DNA from: Levilactobacillus andaensis
GTDB lineage: Bacteria > Bacillota > Bacilli > Lactobacillales > Lactobacillaceae
Length of the DNA: 64,000 bases
Direction: 5' to 3'
NCBI RefSeq assembly: GCF_016861695.1
Contig: NZ_BOLP01000005.1
Location: 247,808-311,807 of the forward strand
The translations under genes and the position numbers were made by a program. Every line of letters starts with the position of its first letter. The stretch's first letter is position 1. Below, in pieces: positions 27,416-35,694 of this stretch. The notes beneath the pieces were generated by a model that saw only the letters and a list, made by a program, of their open reading frames with translations, was not told the DNA's origin and did no database searches.

Positions 27416-28357
27416 CTAGCCAAAAATCAGTGGGTCCGACTGAATCTCCAAATCGTTCAGATTTTCTAAGTACCAATCACGCATGAACGGATATTGCAGG
27501 AGAACATCAAACCAAGAGACCTGTTGGGCATCGTCATGAACGGTGATGACCCATTCCGGCTGTCCTTCAAGCTGGTTGTTGAAGATGTCGACCACAACGT
27601 TCTTATCCAAGGCAATCTCAGCACCGTTGCCGTTGACCCCATTCGTCAGCATGTAGTCGTTTTGCGCTGCCGTCACGAATAAACGGTCCACGACACCAGC
27701 TGGCAAGTCCACGGAACGCACCGCGTAATTTTGCCGGTTGGCCATGTCTAAGATGTTAAAGTCCACGGAATAACCGTAATCTTCTTTTAAGTACCGGGCA
27801 AAGTCAAAGAGAATCTGCACGGACGTCTTAACCGTTTCGGCCGGCACCGTATCATGCAAGTCGATGATAAACAATTGAGTCAGCGCGTGGCTGTTGAACC
27901 GGAACATTTTCCGTTCCAAATTCAAATAGAATAAGGATTGGCCCGTGGCCCGCTCCCGGTAGAAAACGCCACCATTTTCTGACGTTTCGATCCGGAAGTT
28001 GAAGGTGCCACGATCACCCAGCGGCGTTAACTCTTGGGTCAACTCTTCGTGGTGGTCACGCGACTGTAAGATAACGTTCTTGCCCTGATCGTGTAATTCC
28101 AGCATCCGGGACATGAATAAAAGATAATAGTCCGAATTGCTGTATTGATGAGGGAACGTCACGTAGTCCGAATCCAATTCAAAATCGGCCAGTTGGGTTG
28201 CTGCACTGACCAATTCATCGGGATCTGTCGTCTTGATGAGTTGGTCCATTAACCGGGTAAACTTCAGTCCGGTTTCCAGGCCCGACTTGATGGCCTCGTT
28301 ATAGTTAAGTAACCGACCGCTGGTGGTCAACGTTGACGGATCATTTTCGTTAATCAT
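27416..28357 (-). CDS. Conserved-looking protein of unknown function
   Basis: 313-aa soluble protein that I do not recognise. There is no signal peptide, membrane segment or nucleotide-binding loop. The first third is helical and acidic; the middle has beta-rich runs (TFNFRIETSENGGVFY, SLFYLNLERKMFRFN) and LFIIDLHDTVPAETVKTS; the C-terminus is Trp- and Asp-rich (WFDVLLQYPFMRDWYLENL). Its start overlaps the end of the coiled-coil gene before it by eight bases, and the dUTPase gene follows, so the three are probably co-translated partners. Confidence 0.75.
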   Translation of the reverse strand: MINENDPSTLTTSGRLLNYNEAIKSGLETGLKFTRLMDQLIKTTDPDELVSAATQLADFELDSDYVTFPHQYSNSDYYLLFMSRMLELHDQGKNVILQSRDHHEELTQELTPLGDRGTFNFRIETSENGGVFYRERATGQSLFYLNLERKMFRFNSHALTQLFIIDLHDTVPAETVKTSVQILFDFARYLKEDYGYSVDFNILDMANRQNYAVRSVDLPAGVVDRLFVTAAQNDYMLTNGVNGNGAEIALDKNVVVDIFNNQLEGQPEWVITVHDDAQQVSWFDVLLQYPFMRDWYLENLNDLEIQSDPLIFG

Positions 28358-29228
28358 CGGCCTTCACCTCGCCCTCACTCTTACCCAGCAGACTGTTTAA
28401 GTAATCAGCGTACAAGCTCGCATTGTGGGCTTCAAAGTGTTCGAAGTCATCAAACGAATCGCGAATACTCTGCTTTTCATAGCTAAGAATCGTGTCTTCC
28501 TTGGATAATACCAAGATCTTATCGTCGTTTTCCTTGATCAACTTGTGGGCGTTCAAGGCCTTTTCGTCCTCGTCAGCCAGTTTGGTCAACTGGTCGATAA
28601 TGCCTTGGCGTTCGTCCTTAACCTTGCTGGAATCCCAAGGTAGGCTGCTCCGTTGGCTGTTTTCCTTCAATTGGTCACGCAGCTTAGCCTTATCATTGTC
28701 CCGCGCTGCTTGAGCATCGACTAACTGTTGAAGTTTTTCACTCTCAGCGGAAACTGATTCGATCTTTGCCGTGTTCAGCCGTTGATTCTGGCTCTCCAAT
28801 GCAAAGGAATCCTTTAACTTTTGGTATTCCTTCTCGTCAAACTGGAATTGCACGTTGATCACATCGAGATCACCGAACAATCGCCGGTCCCACCAGTTCC
28901 CAAAGTAAATGTGGAACAGTCCGGTGGTATATTCTTCGTAGTAGAAGAATGGGTAAATGTGGCCTAAATAATCAATTAAGTTGTCGCTCAAATAATGACT
29001 GACTTGGGGATGAATGTTATCGACCAATTCAGACAAATGGTTGACTGATCGCGCTGCTCGGGTCTTCTTAACTTCCTGATAGTAGCGCGCTTGGTCCAGA
29101 AGTTCATAAACTTTTCGGTCATCGCCGTGCTGAACCGCCGCCTGCAACGTACTTAAGTAATCGAGTTTGTTGGCGATTGCCTGCGTTAAGACATCGGCTG
29201 CACTAGCTTGTTGTTCTTGATTTTCCAT
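28350..29228 (-). CDS. Coiled-coil protein of unknown function
   Basis: 292-aa protein, first gene of the dUTPase operon. An N-terminal helical part (about 1-90) leads to an aromatic-rich segment (YPFFYYEEYTTGLFHIYFG, then WWDRRLFGDL) at about 92-125. A charged region with strong heptad character (about 135-265) follows, and an acidic tail. Database pipelines may label such coiled coils SbcC-like, but no Walker motif is present, so that name is not supported. Tight coupling to the next gene suggests a complex. Confidence 0.75.
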   Translation of the reverse strand: MENQEQQASAADVLTQAIANKLDYLSTLQAAVQHGDDRKVYELLDQARYYQEVKKTRAARSVNHLSELVDNIHPQVSHYLSDNLIDYLGHIYPFFYYEEYTTGLFHIYFGNWWDRRLFGDLDVINVQFQFDEKEYQKLKDSFALESQNQRLNTAKIESVSAESEKLQQLVDAQAARDNDKAKLRDQLKENSQRSSLPWDSSKVKDERQGIIDQLTKLADEDEKALNAHKLIKENDDKILVLSKEDTILSYEKQSIRDSFDDFEHFEAHNASLYADYLNSLLGKSEGEVKADD

Positions 29229-29362
29229 GGATTATCCCTCATTCTGATGTTCCCTAGCGCTTGCCGTGAACATTTGGTTATACGTTCATGTTACCAAAAA
29301 TTCATATAGAATAAAGCAGTTTGAACGAAATTTGCCAGAAAACAAGAATTTTTTTAAATAGT

Positions 29363-29430
29363 TACGGTCCCAGTGGTTCCGAAAGCGGAAAACGCCACGC
29401 CTACCGTCCCAGTTTCCTGGTGACCGTACG
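29363..29430. other. Cruciform-like intergenic structure between glnA and the unknown operon
   Basis: TTACGGTCCCAG pairs with CTGGTGACCGTA (one mismatch) and encloses a smaller hairpin, TTCCGAAAGCGGAA. It could terminate glnA on the minus strand, though the T-run that follows is poor. Confidence 0.45.
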
Positions 29431-29476
29431 CGTGACGTTTGCCCACACATTTTTAATGATTAATTTTTAAATCGGT

Positions 29477-30820
29477 TTAGTACAATTCCAGATACTGATC
29501 GCGTTCCCATTGAGAAACTTGCGTCCGGTAAGAATTGTATTCCAGATTCTTCGCTTCGATAAAGCTCTGGAAGAGGTGTTCGCCCATGGCACCACGCATG
29601 ACATCGTCGGCCGCCAAGTCCTTCAACGCGTTGTGCAGCGTGTCAGGCAGGTTGGTGATGTGGTTTTCTTGACGTTCTTCGGCATCCATGCGGTAAATGT
29701 TCCGGTCAACGGCTTCTTGTGGGGCTAACTTGTTACGTAAGCCATCCAAGCCAGCTTCCAGAACCGCCGCAATGGCCAGGTATGGGTTGGCTGCGGGGTC
29801 AACACTCCGGAGCTCCAACCGTGTTGACAAGCCACGGGAGTTTGGTACCCGAATCAATGGTGACCGGTTAGACCCAGACCAAGCCACGTAAACTGGGGCT
29901 TCGTAACCGGGAACTAAGCGCTTGTAACTGTTCACGATTGGGTTGCAGATGGCCGTGAAGCTCCGGGCATGCTTGAGTAACCCACCCAAGAAGTGGTAAG
30001 CATCCTCAGATAACTGCATGTCGCCGCCGTCCTTGTCGAAGAAGGCATTGCCTTGGCCGTGGAACAGAGACATGTTCAAATGCATCCCGGAACCGTTGAT
30101 CCCAGCCAGTGGCTTGGGCATAAACGTTGCGTACAAGCCATACTTCCGGGCAATCGTCTTCACGACCAACTTAAAGGTCTGGATGTTGTCGGCAGCCGTC
30201 AAGGCGTCGGCATACTTGAAGTCGATTTCATGTTGACCAGGAGCCACTTCATGGTGAGCCGCTTCAACGTCAAAGCCCATTTCTTCCATGGTCAGAACGA
30301 TTTCACGCCGACAATTTTCACCTAAGTCCATTGGGGCCATATCGAAGTAGCTCCCCTTGTCGTTAAGTTCGGTCGTTGGCTTACCATTTTCGTCCATTTT
30401 GAACAGGAAGAATTCGGGTTCTGGTCCGATGTTAAAGTCCGTGAAGCCGGCCTTACGCATGTCGTTTAAGACCCGAATCAAGTTATTCCGGGGATCACCA
30501 GCAAATGGCTTACCATCCGTCGTGTAGACTTCACAGATCACTCGAGCAATCTTGCCCCGTTCCGTACTCCAAGGGAAAATCATCCAGGTCGAAAGGTCTG
30601 GGTACAGGTACATGTCACTTTCTTCGATTCGAACAAAACCATCGATGGAAGACCCATCAAACATCAACTTGTTTTCGAGTAACTTATCAAGTTGGCTGAT
30701 AGGCACCTCAACGTTTTTGATTGTTCCGAATAAGTCGGTAAACATTAACCGTAAGAATTTAACATTTTCGTCCTTTGCCATCTGACGAATGTCATCCTTG
30801 GAATATTCTGGTTTTGCCAT
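29477..30820 (-). CDS. glnA: Glutamine synthetase, type I-alpha
   Basis: ATP-dependent amidation of glutamate; 447 aa, the length of the Gram-positive GSI-alpha class without adenylylation. Motifs: [16 protein letters not shown] (55-70) with Arg64 equivalent to the feedback-inhibition arginine of the Bacillus enzyme, [21 protein letters not shown] of the ATP site, and NRSPLIRVP. It lies 43 bases after glnR in the same transcript and is controlled by GlnR through the operator upstream of glnR. The C-terminal [18 protein letters not shown], which in Bacillus contacts GlnR, is kept. Confidence 0.97.
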   Translation of the reverse strand: MAKPEYSKDDIRQMAKDENVKFLRLMFTDLFGTIKNVEVPISQLDKLLENKLMFDGSSIDGFVRIEESDMYLYPDLSTWMIFPWSTERGKIARVICEVYTTDGKPFAGDPRNNLIRVLNDMRKAGFTDFNIGPEPEFFLFKMDENGKPTTELNDKGSYFDMAPMDLGENCRREIVLTMEEMGFDVEAAHHEVAPGQHEIDFKYADALTAADNIQTFKLVVKTIARKYGLYATFMPKPLAGINGSGMHLNMSLFHGQGNAFFDKDGGDMQLSEDAYHFLGGLLKHARSFTAICNPIVNSYKRLVPGYEAPVYVAWSGSNRSPLIRVPNSRGLSTRLELRSVDPAANPYLAIAAVLEAGLDGLRNKLAPQEAVDRNIYRMDAEERQENHITNLPDTLHNALKDLAADDVMRGAMGEHLFQSFIEAKNLEYNSYRTQVSQWERDQYLELY

Positions 30821-30863
30821 TAAAATCGCTCCCTGTCAGTTTTTTCTCGTCTAATACCACGGT

Positions 30864-31250
30864 TTAAAGAGGTCGTTGCTGGTGTAACCCTGACGCTGGT
30901 TGGCTGAAGCCACTCTGACGAATGAATTCATCCTGCAAAATTCGGCGGACATCTTCATCGGTCAACGGTTGCTTTTCAGCCGCTTCTTTCGCTTGCGCGG
31001 CTCGTTGCTGTTGGTCATAAATGGCCTTGATACCCGCAACGTTGACCCCGTCGGCCAAGTAGTCCTTGATTTCTAGCAACCGGTCAACGTCGTTCAGCGA
31101 ATACAACCGCCGATTGCCGTCACTCCGTTCGGGAGAAACCAAGTTCTGAGCCTCATAGTAACGAATTTGACGCGCCGTTAAGCTCGTTAATTTCATGACG
31201 GTACCCATTGGTAAAACGGCCAATGAACGCCGCAACTCCTTTTCCTTCAT
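30864..31250 (-). CDS. glnR: MerR-family nitrogen regulator GlnR
   Basis: 128-aa repressor of glnRA and other nitrogen genes, activated by feedback-inhibited glutamine synthetase. Winged helix: VMKLTSLTARQIRYYEAQ then PERSDGNRRLYSLNDVDRL, the standard MerR pattern. A short C-terminal tail (VRRILQDEFIRQSGFSQ) corresponds to the autoinhibitory region that GS releases. AGGGGG precedes tandem GTG and ATG codons; I chose the ATG, which gives nine-base spacing. A perfect GlnR box lies upstream. Confidence 0.95.
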   Translation of the reverse strand: MKEKELRRSLAVLPMGTVMKLTSLTARQIRYYEAQNLVSPERSDGNRRLYSLNDVDRLLEIKDYLADGVNVAGIKAIYDQQQRAAQAKEAAEKQPLTDEDVRRILQDEFIRQSGFSQPASGLHQQRPL

Positions 31251-31279
31251 CACTACCGGCCCCCTTTAACTATGATGCC

Positions 31280-31307
31280 ATCATACCACGCTGAAAACGG
31301 GAGTCAA
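31280..31307 (-). promoter_or_regulatory. Promoter of glnR-glnA
   Basis: Minus strand TTGACT (31307-31302), 16-base spacer, TATGAT (31285-31280), then AAAGGGGG and the glnR start. Confidence 0.75.
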
Positions 31308-31314
31308 GGTTTCA

Positions 31315-31331
31315 TGTTATGTTTTGTGACA
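31315..31331. promoter_or_regulatory. GlnR/TnrA operator
   Basis: TGTTA, seven bases, TGACA: an exact match to the TGTNA-N7-TNACA consensus. It begins eight bases upstream of the -35 box, a usual place for autoregulation of glnRA. Confidence 0.85.
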
Positions 31332-31493
31332 TGAACACCCAAAATGTTTAATTCTTTAATTAATTGTAAGAACTAAGTACACAGGTCAAGGGCAGATTGA
31401 TTAAATATAGCCGCACTCCGGCTTACATTGAGCTTTTCCATGACACGCGTTTAGTTCTACCTAAACCTACAGCTATTCGACCACACCACACAG

Positions 31494-31521
31494 GGGGAAT
31501 ACTTGTCATCAAGTATTCCCC
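31494..31521. other. Perfect 12-bp hairpin without T-run
   Basis: GGGGAATACTTG and CAAGTATTCCCC pair perfectly around TCAT. Neither side has the T-run of a terminator. A fragment matching the start of module B joined to GGCTTAC, as at the end of module A, lies at 31412-31427. The rest of the glnR-miaA gap shows no gene. Confidence 0.7.
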
Positions 31522-31560
31522 ACATCAGAGTCGATACCATTTAGAAGTGTTCGACCGAAT

Positions 31561-31602
31561 AAAAAAGCCTTGAAGCCCCGATTTATTCAGGACTTCAAAG
31601 CA
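31561..31602 (-). terminator. Terminator after miaA
   Basis: On the minus strand GCTTTGAAG pairs with CTTCAAGGC and is followed by TTTTTT. Confidence 0.75.
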
Positions 31603-31635
31603 TGTTAACCCATTTCAATTTGCATTCATTATTAA

Positions 31636-32553
31636 TTAACTTTCCAACCACGCCGTGACGTGTTGCTCAATCTGCGTACGTTGCTCCGGGTGCTGGACCA
31701 AGTCATACCAGGTCGCTGTCGTTTGGTTGCGGAACCAAGTCAGTTGGCGTTTGGCGTAGTGCCGGGAGTCCTGCTTAATCAAATCAACAGCCGCCGGGAG
31801 TCGATTCGGTTGGCCTATGACCGGCAATAATTCGCGATAACCGATGCCAGTGGCGGGTGGGAGTGCCGATCCGCCCTGTTCAGCTAGCCACTTGACCTCA
31901 TCCACCAAGCCGGCCTTAATCATCAGGTCGACTCGCTGATTGATTCGTTGATAAAGCAAAGCGCGATCAGTATTTAGTGCTACGTAACAGTCGGCATACT
32001 GGGGACCGCCGTTATCCTGATGTGAGAATAGCTGCCCCGTCACTTGAATGACCTCTAACGCGCGTACCGTCCGTCGCACGTTGGTTTGTGGAATTTTGGC
32101 CGCCGCCTGGGGGTCGCGCTCGTTTAGCCGTTGCCACAGGTACTGGGGACCTTTTTCCCGAGCCACCGCGCGGAGTTGTGCCCGGACGTCGGCGTCACCA
32201 GGCGCTTCTGCTCCTAATTTCAGACCGTCAAAGAGGGCCTGCAAATAGAAACCCGTTCCTCCAGCAATAATCGGCAAATGCCCCCGCTGGCGAATTTCCG
32301 GAATCAACTTCTGTGCTGCGGCCACGAATTCGGCCACGGTAAATTGTTGGGTCACATCGCACACGTCGATCAAGTGGTGTGTGGCTTGGGCCTGTTCGGC
32401 GGGGGTCGCCTTGGCCGTTCCAATGTCTAAATGTCGATAGACCTGCATAGAATCCCCCGAGATGATCTCCCCATTAAATTTCTGTGCAAGATCAATCGCG
32501 AGGGCCGTTTTACCCACCGCCGTCGGGCCCACAATCGCTAAGACTTTTTCCAA
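31636..32553 (-). CDS. miaA: tRNA dimethylallyltransferase
   Basis: Adds the isopentenyl group to A37 of tRNAs reading UNN codons; 305 aa. P-loop GPTAVGKTALA near residue 8, SGDSMQVYRHLDIGTAK near 34-50, GGTGFYLQALFDGL near 98, and the QRINQRVDLMI helix. The start is a TTG with GGGAGGAGC upstream. It overlaps the end of the glycerophosphodiesterase gene by 16 bases. The tail is slightly shorter than in proteobacteria, normal for lactobacilli. Confidence 0.94.
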   Translation of the reverse strand: MEKVLAIVGPTAVGKTALAIDLAQKFNGEIISGDSMQVYRHLDIGTAKATPAEQAQATHHLIDVCDVTQQFTVAEFVAAAQKLIPEIRQRGHLPIIAGGTGFYLQALFDGLKLGAEAPGDADVRAQLRAVAREKGPQYLWQRLNERDPQAAAKIPQTNVRRTVRALEVIQVTGQLFSHQDNGGPQYADCYVALNTDRALLYQRINQRVDLMIKAGLVDEVKWLAEQGGSALPPATGIGYRELLPVIGQPNRLPAAVDLIKQDSRHYAKRQLTWFRNQTTATWYDLVQHPEQRTQIEQHVTAWLES

Positions 32554-33305
32554 GATGACGCTCCTCCCTGAATCTTCGTTCGTAGTGCCACGGCCCGGGC
32601 CGGATAGTCCGTGATCAATCCGGCAAAATGGTGGCGTAAACAGTACGTCATGTCAGCTTCGCTATTGACCGTCCACGGCCGCAATTGTGCGTGGGGCAGC
32701 CAGAAGCGATGGGCCTTGACCCAGTGAATGTCCGGATGTAAGCCCCCAACCTGATGACGCCGCTGCATCAATTTTGCCTGACGCCCCGCCGTTTTAAACA
32801 GCTTGGCATACTCTGCCTGCGGATACAGGGTGCGCAATGTCAAAATGGACTTCGCCCGAAAGCTGGAGAAAACCAGCCGAAAGGGCACCGGTTGCCGCTC
32901 AAAATACGCGGCCAAGCGCTGTTCAATTCCCGGATAGTGAATCTTATTCGTTTTGAGTTCTAGGTTGAAAACACCCGTGAAATTATCCGCAATCAGCAGT
33001 TGAATCACCTCATCCAGCGTTGGAATCTGTGTCCCTGCATAATCCGGACTGAAGCGACTACCCGCATCCAATCGTTTTAGCTGGGCCAGCGTTAGGTCTT
33101 GAATAAAGCCCTCACCATTGGTCGTCCGGTCGACCCGCTCATCGTGCATGATCACCAGTTGCTGGTCCGCTGACAACTGAACGTCGGTCTCAATACCGTC
33201 GGCCCCAGCATCCAATGCGGCCTGAAACGCCAGCAACGTATTTTCAGGGCGGGTCCCCTTACTGCCCCGGTGCGCAATAATCTGCGTTGGTTGTTTGGTA
33301 AACAT
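32538..33305 (-). CDS. ugpQ: Glycerophosphodiester phosphodiesterase
   Basis: 255-aa GDPD-family enzyme, likely cytosolic, that releases glycerol-3-phosphate from deacylated phospholipids or teichoic-acid glycerophosphodiesters. The active site is intact: IIAHRGSKGTRPENT with catalytic His and Glu, DGIETDVQLS, then VIMHDE. The ATG at 33305 has AGGAGG upstream; the 61 codons before it in the open frame lack family features. It overlaps miaA. The upstream gap 33306-33620 shows no gene. Confidence 0.88.
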   Translation of the reverse strand: MFTKQPTQIIAHRGSKGTRPENTLLAFQAALDAGADGIETDVQLSADQQLVIMHDERVDRTTNGEGFIQDLTLAQLKRLDAGSRFSPDYAGTQIPTLDEVIQLLIADNFTGVFNLELKTNKIHYPGIEQRLAAYFERQPVPFRLVFSSFRAKSILTLRTLYPQAEYAKLFKTAGRQAKLMQRRHQVGGLHPDIHWVKAHRFWLPHAQLRPWTVNSEADMTYCLRHHFAGLITDYPARAVALRTKIQGGASSWKKS

Positions 33306-33620
33306 GACGTCAACTCCTCCTTGGTAACCTTTATGTAGATGCGTCATCCTTGAATCCTTCATGAATAAGATTACCACAAAACGCGGGCAACTATAAAATG
33401 AATTGGAAGTTGCTACGAGACCTCCAATTTTAGCTAATAAACTCCCGCTTAAATCAGCATCTTTAGCCCCAGCATAGGTAGACGACAAGCAGGCCGTTTA
33501 AACCCGACCACGCTTCACGCAATCACCCCACGAATCTCCGTAAATCACTGGCAATTTGACAGCAAAACCAGCATAATGGAAGCGGATAACTAAATTCTTA
33601 AATGATGGGAGTCGAATGCT

Positions 33621-33797
33621 ATGAAACATTTCACAAAAGGATTTTTGTTTGGTGTCGTCGCAACCGCTAGTGCTGTTGCTGGGGCCGTATTTTCATTTAA
33701 AAAGAAGGTCGTTCAACCAATTGAAGACCAGGAATCACGCTTTGAAGAAAACCGGAAACGGGCGAACCGGAAGAGTCATTCCGCTCACAACGGGTAA
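33621..33797 (+). CDS. DUF3042 family small membrane protein
   Basis: 58-aa protein too short for usual ORF cut-offs. It starts MKHFTKGFLFGVVATAS, has one hydrophobic segment (about 8-25) and a charged tail ending FEENRKRANRKSHSAHNG. Length, KGF start and the NRKxNRKSxSAH-type tail match DUF3042, found across lactobacilli with no known function. GGGAG precedes the ATG and a strong terminator follows 15 bases after the stop, so it is a one-gene transcript on the plus strand. Confidence 0.9.
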   Translation: MKHFTKGFLFGVVATASAVAGAVFSFKKKVVQPIEDQESRFEENRKRANRKSHSAHNG

Positions 33798-33812
33798 TCT
33801 TCACTGACAAAC

Positions 33813-33852
33813 AAAAAGAGCGTCGCGGATTTTTCCGTGGCGCTCTTTTTTT
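33813..33852 (+). terminator. Terminator of the DUF3042 gene
   Basis: AAAAAGAGCGTCGCGGA, loop TTTT, TCCGTGGCGCTCTTTTTTT. The stem has one mismatch. Confidence 0.85.
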
Positions 33853-33889
33853 GCAGAGGACTTGTCCTCTGATTTTATATTGCCGAAAC

Positions 33890-34000
33890 GTGTGACCAAG
33901 GACAGCTGGTTCCGCTTAATCCTGATAACCAAATAATCCAAGCCCAGGATTATCTGGTTATCAGCCTTAATGCTCGCCAGCTAACCGTCCTTTGTCGCAC
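33890..34000. other. Long imperfect hairpin, about 110 bp
   Basis: The outer arm GTGTGACCAAGGAC...AGCTGG pairs with CCAGCT...GTCCTTTGTCGCAC with a four-base bulge and two mismatches. The apical stem (33922-33939 with 33947-33964) pairs at 17 of 18 positions around AAGCCCA. It lies between DUF3042 and the rhodanese gene, apart from the terminator at 33813. Confidence 0.7.
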
Positions 34001-34004
34001 TCTT

Positions 34005-34418
34005 TTAATATTTCGTCTTTTTCGTCTTACCTTGCCAACGTGAATACCCCGTCTTTAAGATAAAGATTTGGTCGTAGCCTTCTTTACCTAACATCAAGGC
34101 AGCCCGGGTGCTCAGTGTTTTCCCCTGATCATACAGGTAGACTGGCAGATCCGCACGAATTTCTTGGTGATAGGCTTTAAACGTTGAGAAAGGAATATTC
34201 CGGGAACCTAAAATATGGCCCGCGTCAAAGTCCTTCTTTTCCCGCAAATCGACAACTTGTGCCTTACGGAGACCCGCTTGAAACGTGTCCTCGTCGATTA
34301 GGGTGGCCACGCGATTACGCCGAATGACCGTGGCTAATTCCCAACCGCCCCATGCGACTAACAATATGATCAGGATGATGGTATAGATCGTCATCCCAGA
34401 GATTGCACCAATTACCAA
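34005..34418 (-). CDS. Membrane-anchored rhodanese-like protein lacking the active-site Cys
   Basis: 137 aa: an N-terminal membrane helix (about 8-25, TIYTIILIILLVAWGGWEL) then a rhodanese fold (RKAQVVDLREKKDFDAGHI, ILGSRNIP). Where sulfurtransferases have Cys in the loop, this protein reads YLYDQGKTLSTRAA, with Asp in its place and no other cysteine, so it should not carry sulfane sulfur. A scaffold or binding role is possible. It starts 26 bases after the glucokinase gene, the YqgQ-GlcK-rhodanese order common in lactobacilli. Confidence 0.85.
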   Translation of the reverse strand: MVIGAISGMTIYTIILIILLVAWGGWELATVIRRNRVATLIDEDTFQAGLRKAQVVDLREKKDFDAGHILGSRNIPFSTFKAYHQEIRADLPVYLYDQGKTLSTRAALMLGKEGYDQIFILKTGYSRWQGKTKKTKY

Positions 34419-34444
34419 AACTAAATCGTCCTTCCTGGCTTTTA

Positions 34445-35416
34445 CTAGTTACTCTTTTGGAACCGCAATGCCAATGAAGCGGCCCCAATCACACCTGCAT
34501 CGTTACCTAATTGTGCCAACCGCAGCTTCGTTGAATCACGAACGGCTGGGAACGCGTTTTCTTGGAAGTAACGCGTCGTTGGTTGTAACAACGTGTTGCC
34601 GGCATTAGAAACCCCACCACCGATGATGATGTTAGCTGGGTTCAAGATGTTGGCAACGTTAGCTAAAGCCAACCCTAAGTAGAACGTCACCCGGTCAACG
34701 ACTTGGTTAGCCAAAATGTCACCATTGTCGGCCAAGTAGAAGATCATTTTAGAGGTAACACTCTCTTGATTGTCTTCCATTTCCTTTAAGCGAGACGTGC
34801 CCATGAAGTCCTTTGCCATGTCAGCGGCCACATGAACGACACCAGTAGCGGAGGCGTACTGTTCGAGACAGCCACGCTTGCCACAAGTACATAAGTAGCC
34901 GTTGGGTTGAACCGTGACGTGACCCAACTCACCGGCACCACCATTGATACCGTGTAAGAGACGGCCGCCAGCGATGACCCCACCGCCGACACCAGTACCT
35001 AACGTGACGAAGACCACGTCGGCATCTTTTTCACCGGCGCCCTTCCAGTATTCACCCAGAGAAGCCACGTTAGCGTCGTTGTCCAAAATAAATTGTAACC
35101 CAACACCGGCTTGAATCTGGTCACGAACTTGTTGGCGCTTCTTCCAGTTTAAGTTGAACGCACCAATGACCGTTCCATTTTCAATGTCTACGGAACCCGG
35201 GGTCCCCATCCCGATACCGATAAAGTCATCTTTACTAAATTCTGAGTTTGTAATGTGTTGGTTAATCGACTCAATAATGTTTGGGACAATATGACTGCCC
35301 TCATCAGAGATATCAGTGGGAATGTTCCACTTCGTCAGGATTTCCCCAGAAACAGAGAGGAAAGCCATTTTCGTTGTGGTACCACCTAAATCGATTCCAA
35401 TTAAATTCCGTGCCAT
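34445..35416 (-). CDS. glcK: ROK-family glucokinase
   Basis: Phosphorylates free glucose with ATP; 323 aa. The ATG at 35416 is preferred over the TTG frame start because GGAGGG lies upstream and the protein then begins MARNLIGIDLGGTT, the phosphate-binding loop. DNDANVASLGEYW holds the catalytic Asp, and the ROK zinc motif reads CTCGKRGCLEQYAS. Adjacent to yqgQ (five bases before), as in Bacillus. A sugar-specific repressor role is unlikely: there is no helix-turn-helix. Confidence 0.93.
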   Translation of the reverse strand: MARNLIGIDLGGTTTKMAFLSVSGEILTKWNIPTDISDEGSHIVPNIIESINQHITNSEFSKDDFIGIGMGTPGSVDIENGTVIGAFNLNWKKRQQVRDQIQAGVGLQFILDNDANVASLGEYWKGAGEKDADVVFVTLGTGVGGGVIAGGRLLHGINGGAGELGHVTVQPNGYLCTCGKRGCLEQYASATGVVHVAADMAKDFMGTSRLKEMEDNQESVTSKMIFYLADNGDILANQVVDRVTFYLGLALANVANILNPANIIIGGGVSNAGNTLLQPTTRYFQENAFPAVRDSTKLRLAQLGNDAGVIGAASLALRFQKSN

Positions 35417-35420
35417 AACT

Positions 35421-35651
35421 CTAAATCCCTCCAATGGATTGGTGTTTATCTCTTGCTCGTTGTTCTTCTAATCGGTGTTCATGCGTCAGAACCACCTTGG
35501 CCTGCACAAAAGTATGATCATCCACCACCCGCGCTTTTCGCAAGTGGTCTAGTTCTAGTGCCATGACCTCAATGTCCCAAAGCCGTTTGCCCACGTACAC
35601 ATAAATACCGAACTTTTTAAGTAGCTGCTGAACATCATATAACGTTTTCAT
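35421..35651 (-). CDS. yqgQ: YqgQ family protein (DUF910)
   Basis: 76-aa protein starting MKTLYDVQQLLKKFG, with IYVYVGKRLWDIEVMALEL following, the core of the YqgQ/DUF910 three-helix family of unknown function. The ATG at 35651 has GGAGGTTG upstream, nine codons inside the longest frame. The C-terminus is basic and helical (LTHEHRLEEQRARDKHQ). It lies between the rhomboid and glucokinase genes, the conserved position, and is presumably co-transcribed with both. Confidence 0.9.
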   Translation of the reverse strand: MKTLYDVQQLLKKFGIYVYVGKRLWDIEVMALELDHLRKARVVDDHTFVQAKVVLTHEHRLEEQRARDKHQSIGGI

Positions 35652-35694
35652 TGTGCCACAACCTCCGTGAAATTGCACGAGTCATTTTCGTTGA

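Noticed and set aside
28350..29228. SbcC-type exonuclease subunit
   Set aside because: Coiled coil only; no Walker A, Walker B or zinc hook, and only 292 residues.
33306..33488. N-terminal extension of the glycerophosphodiesterase
   Set aside because: 61 extra residues lack family similarity, and AGGAGG precedes the internal ATG at 33305.
33556..33561. TTGACA upstream of DUF3042 as a promoter
   Set aside because: No TATAAT-like hexamer lies 16-18 bases downstream.
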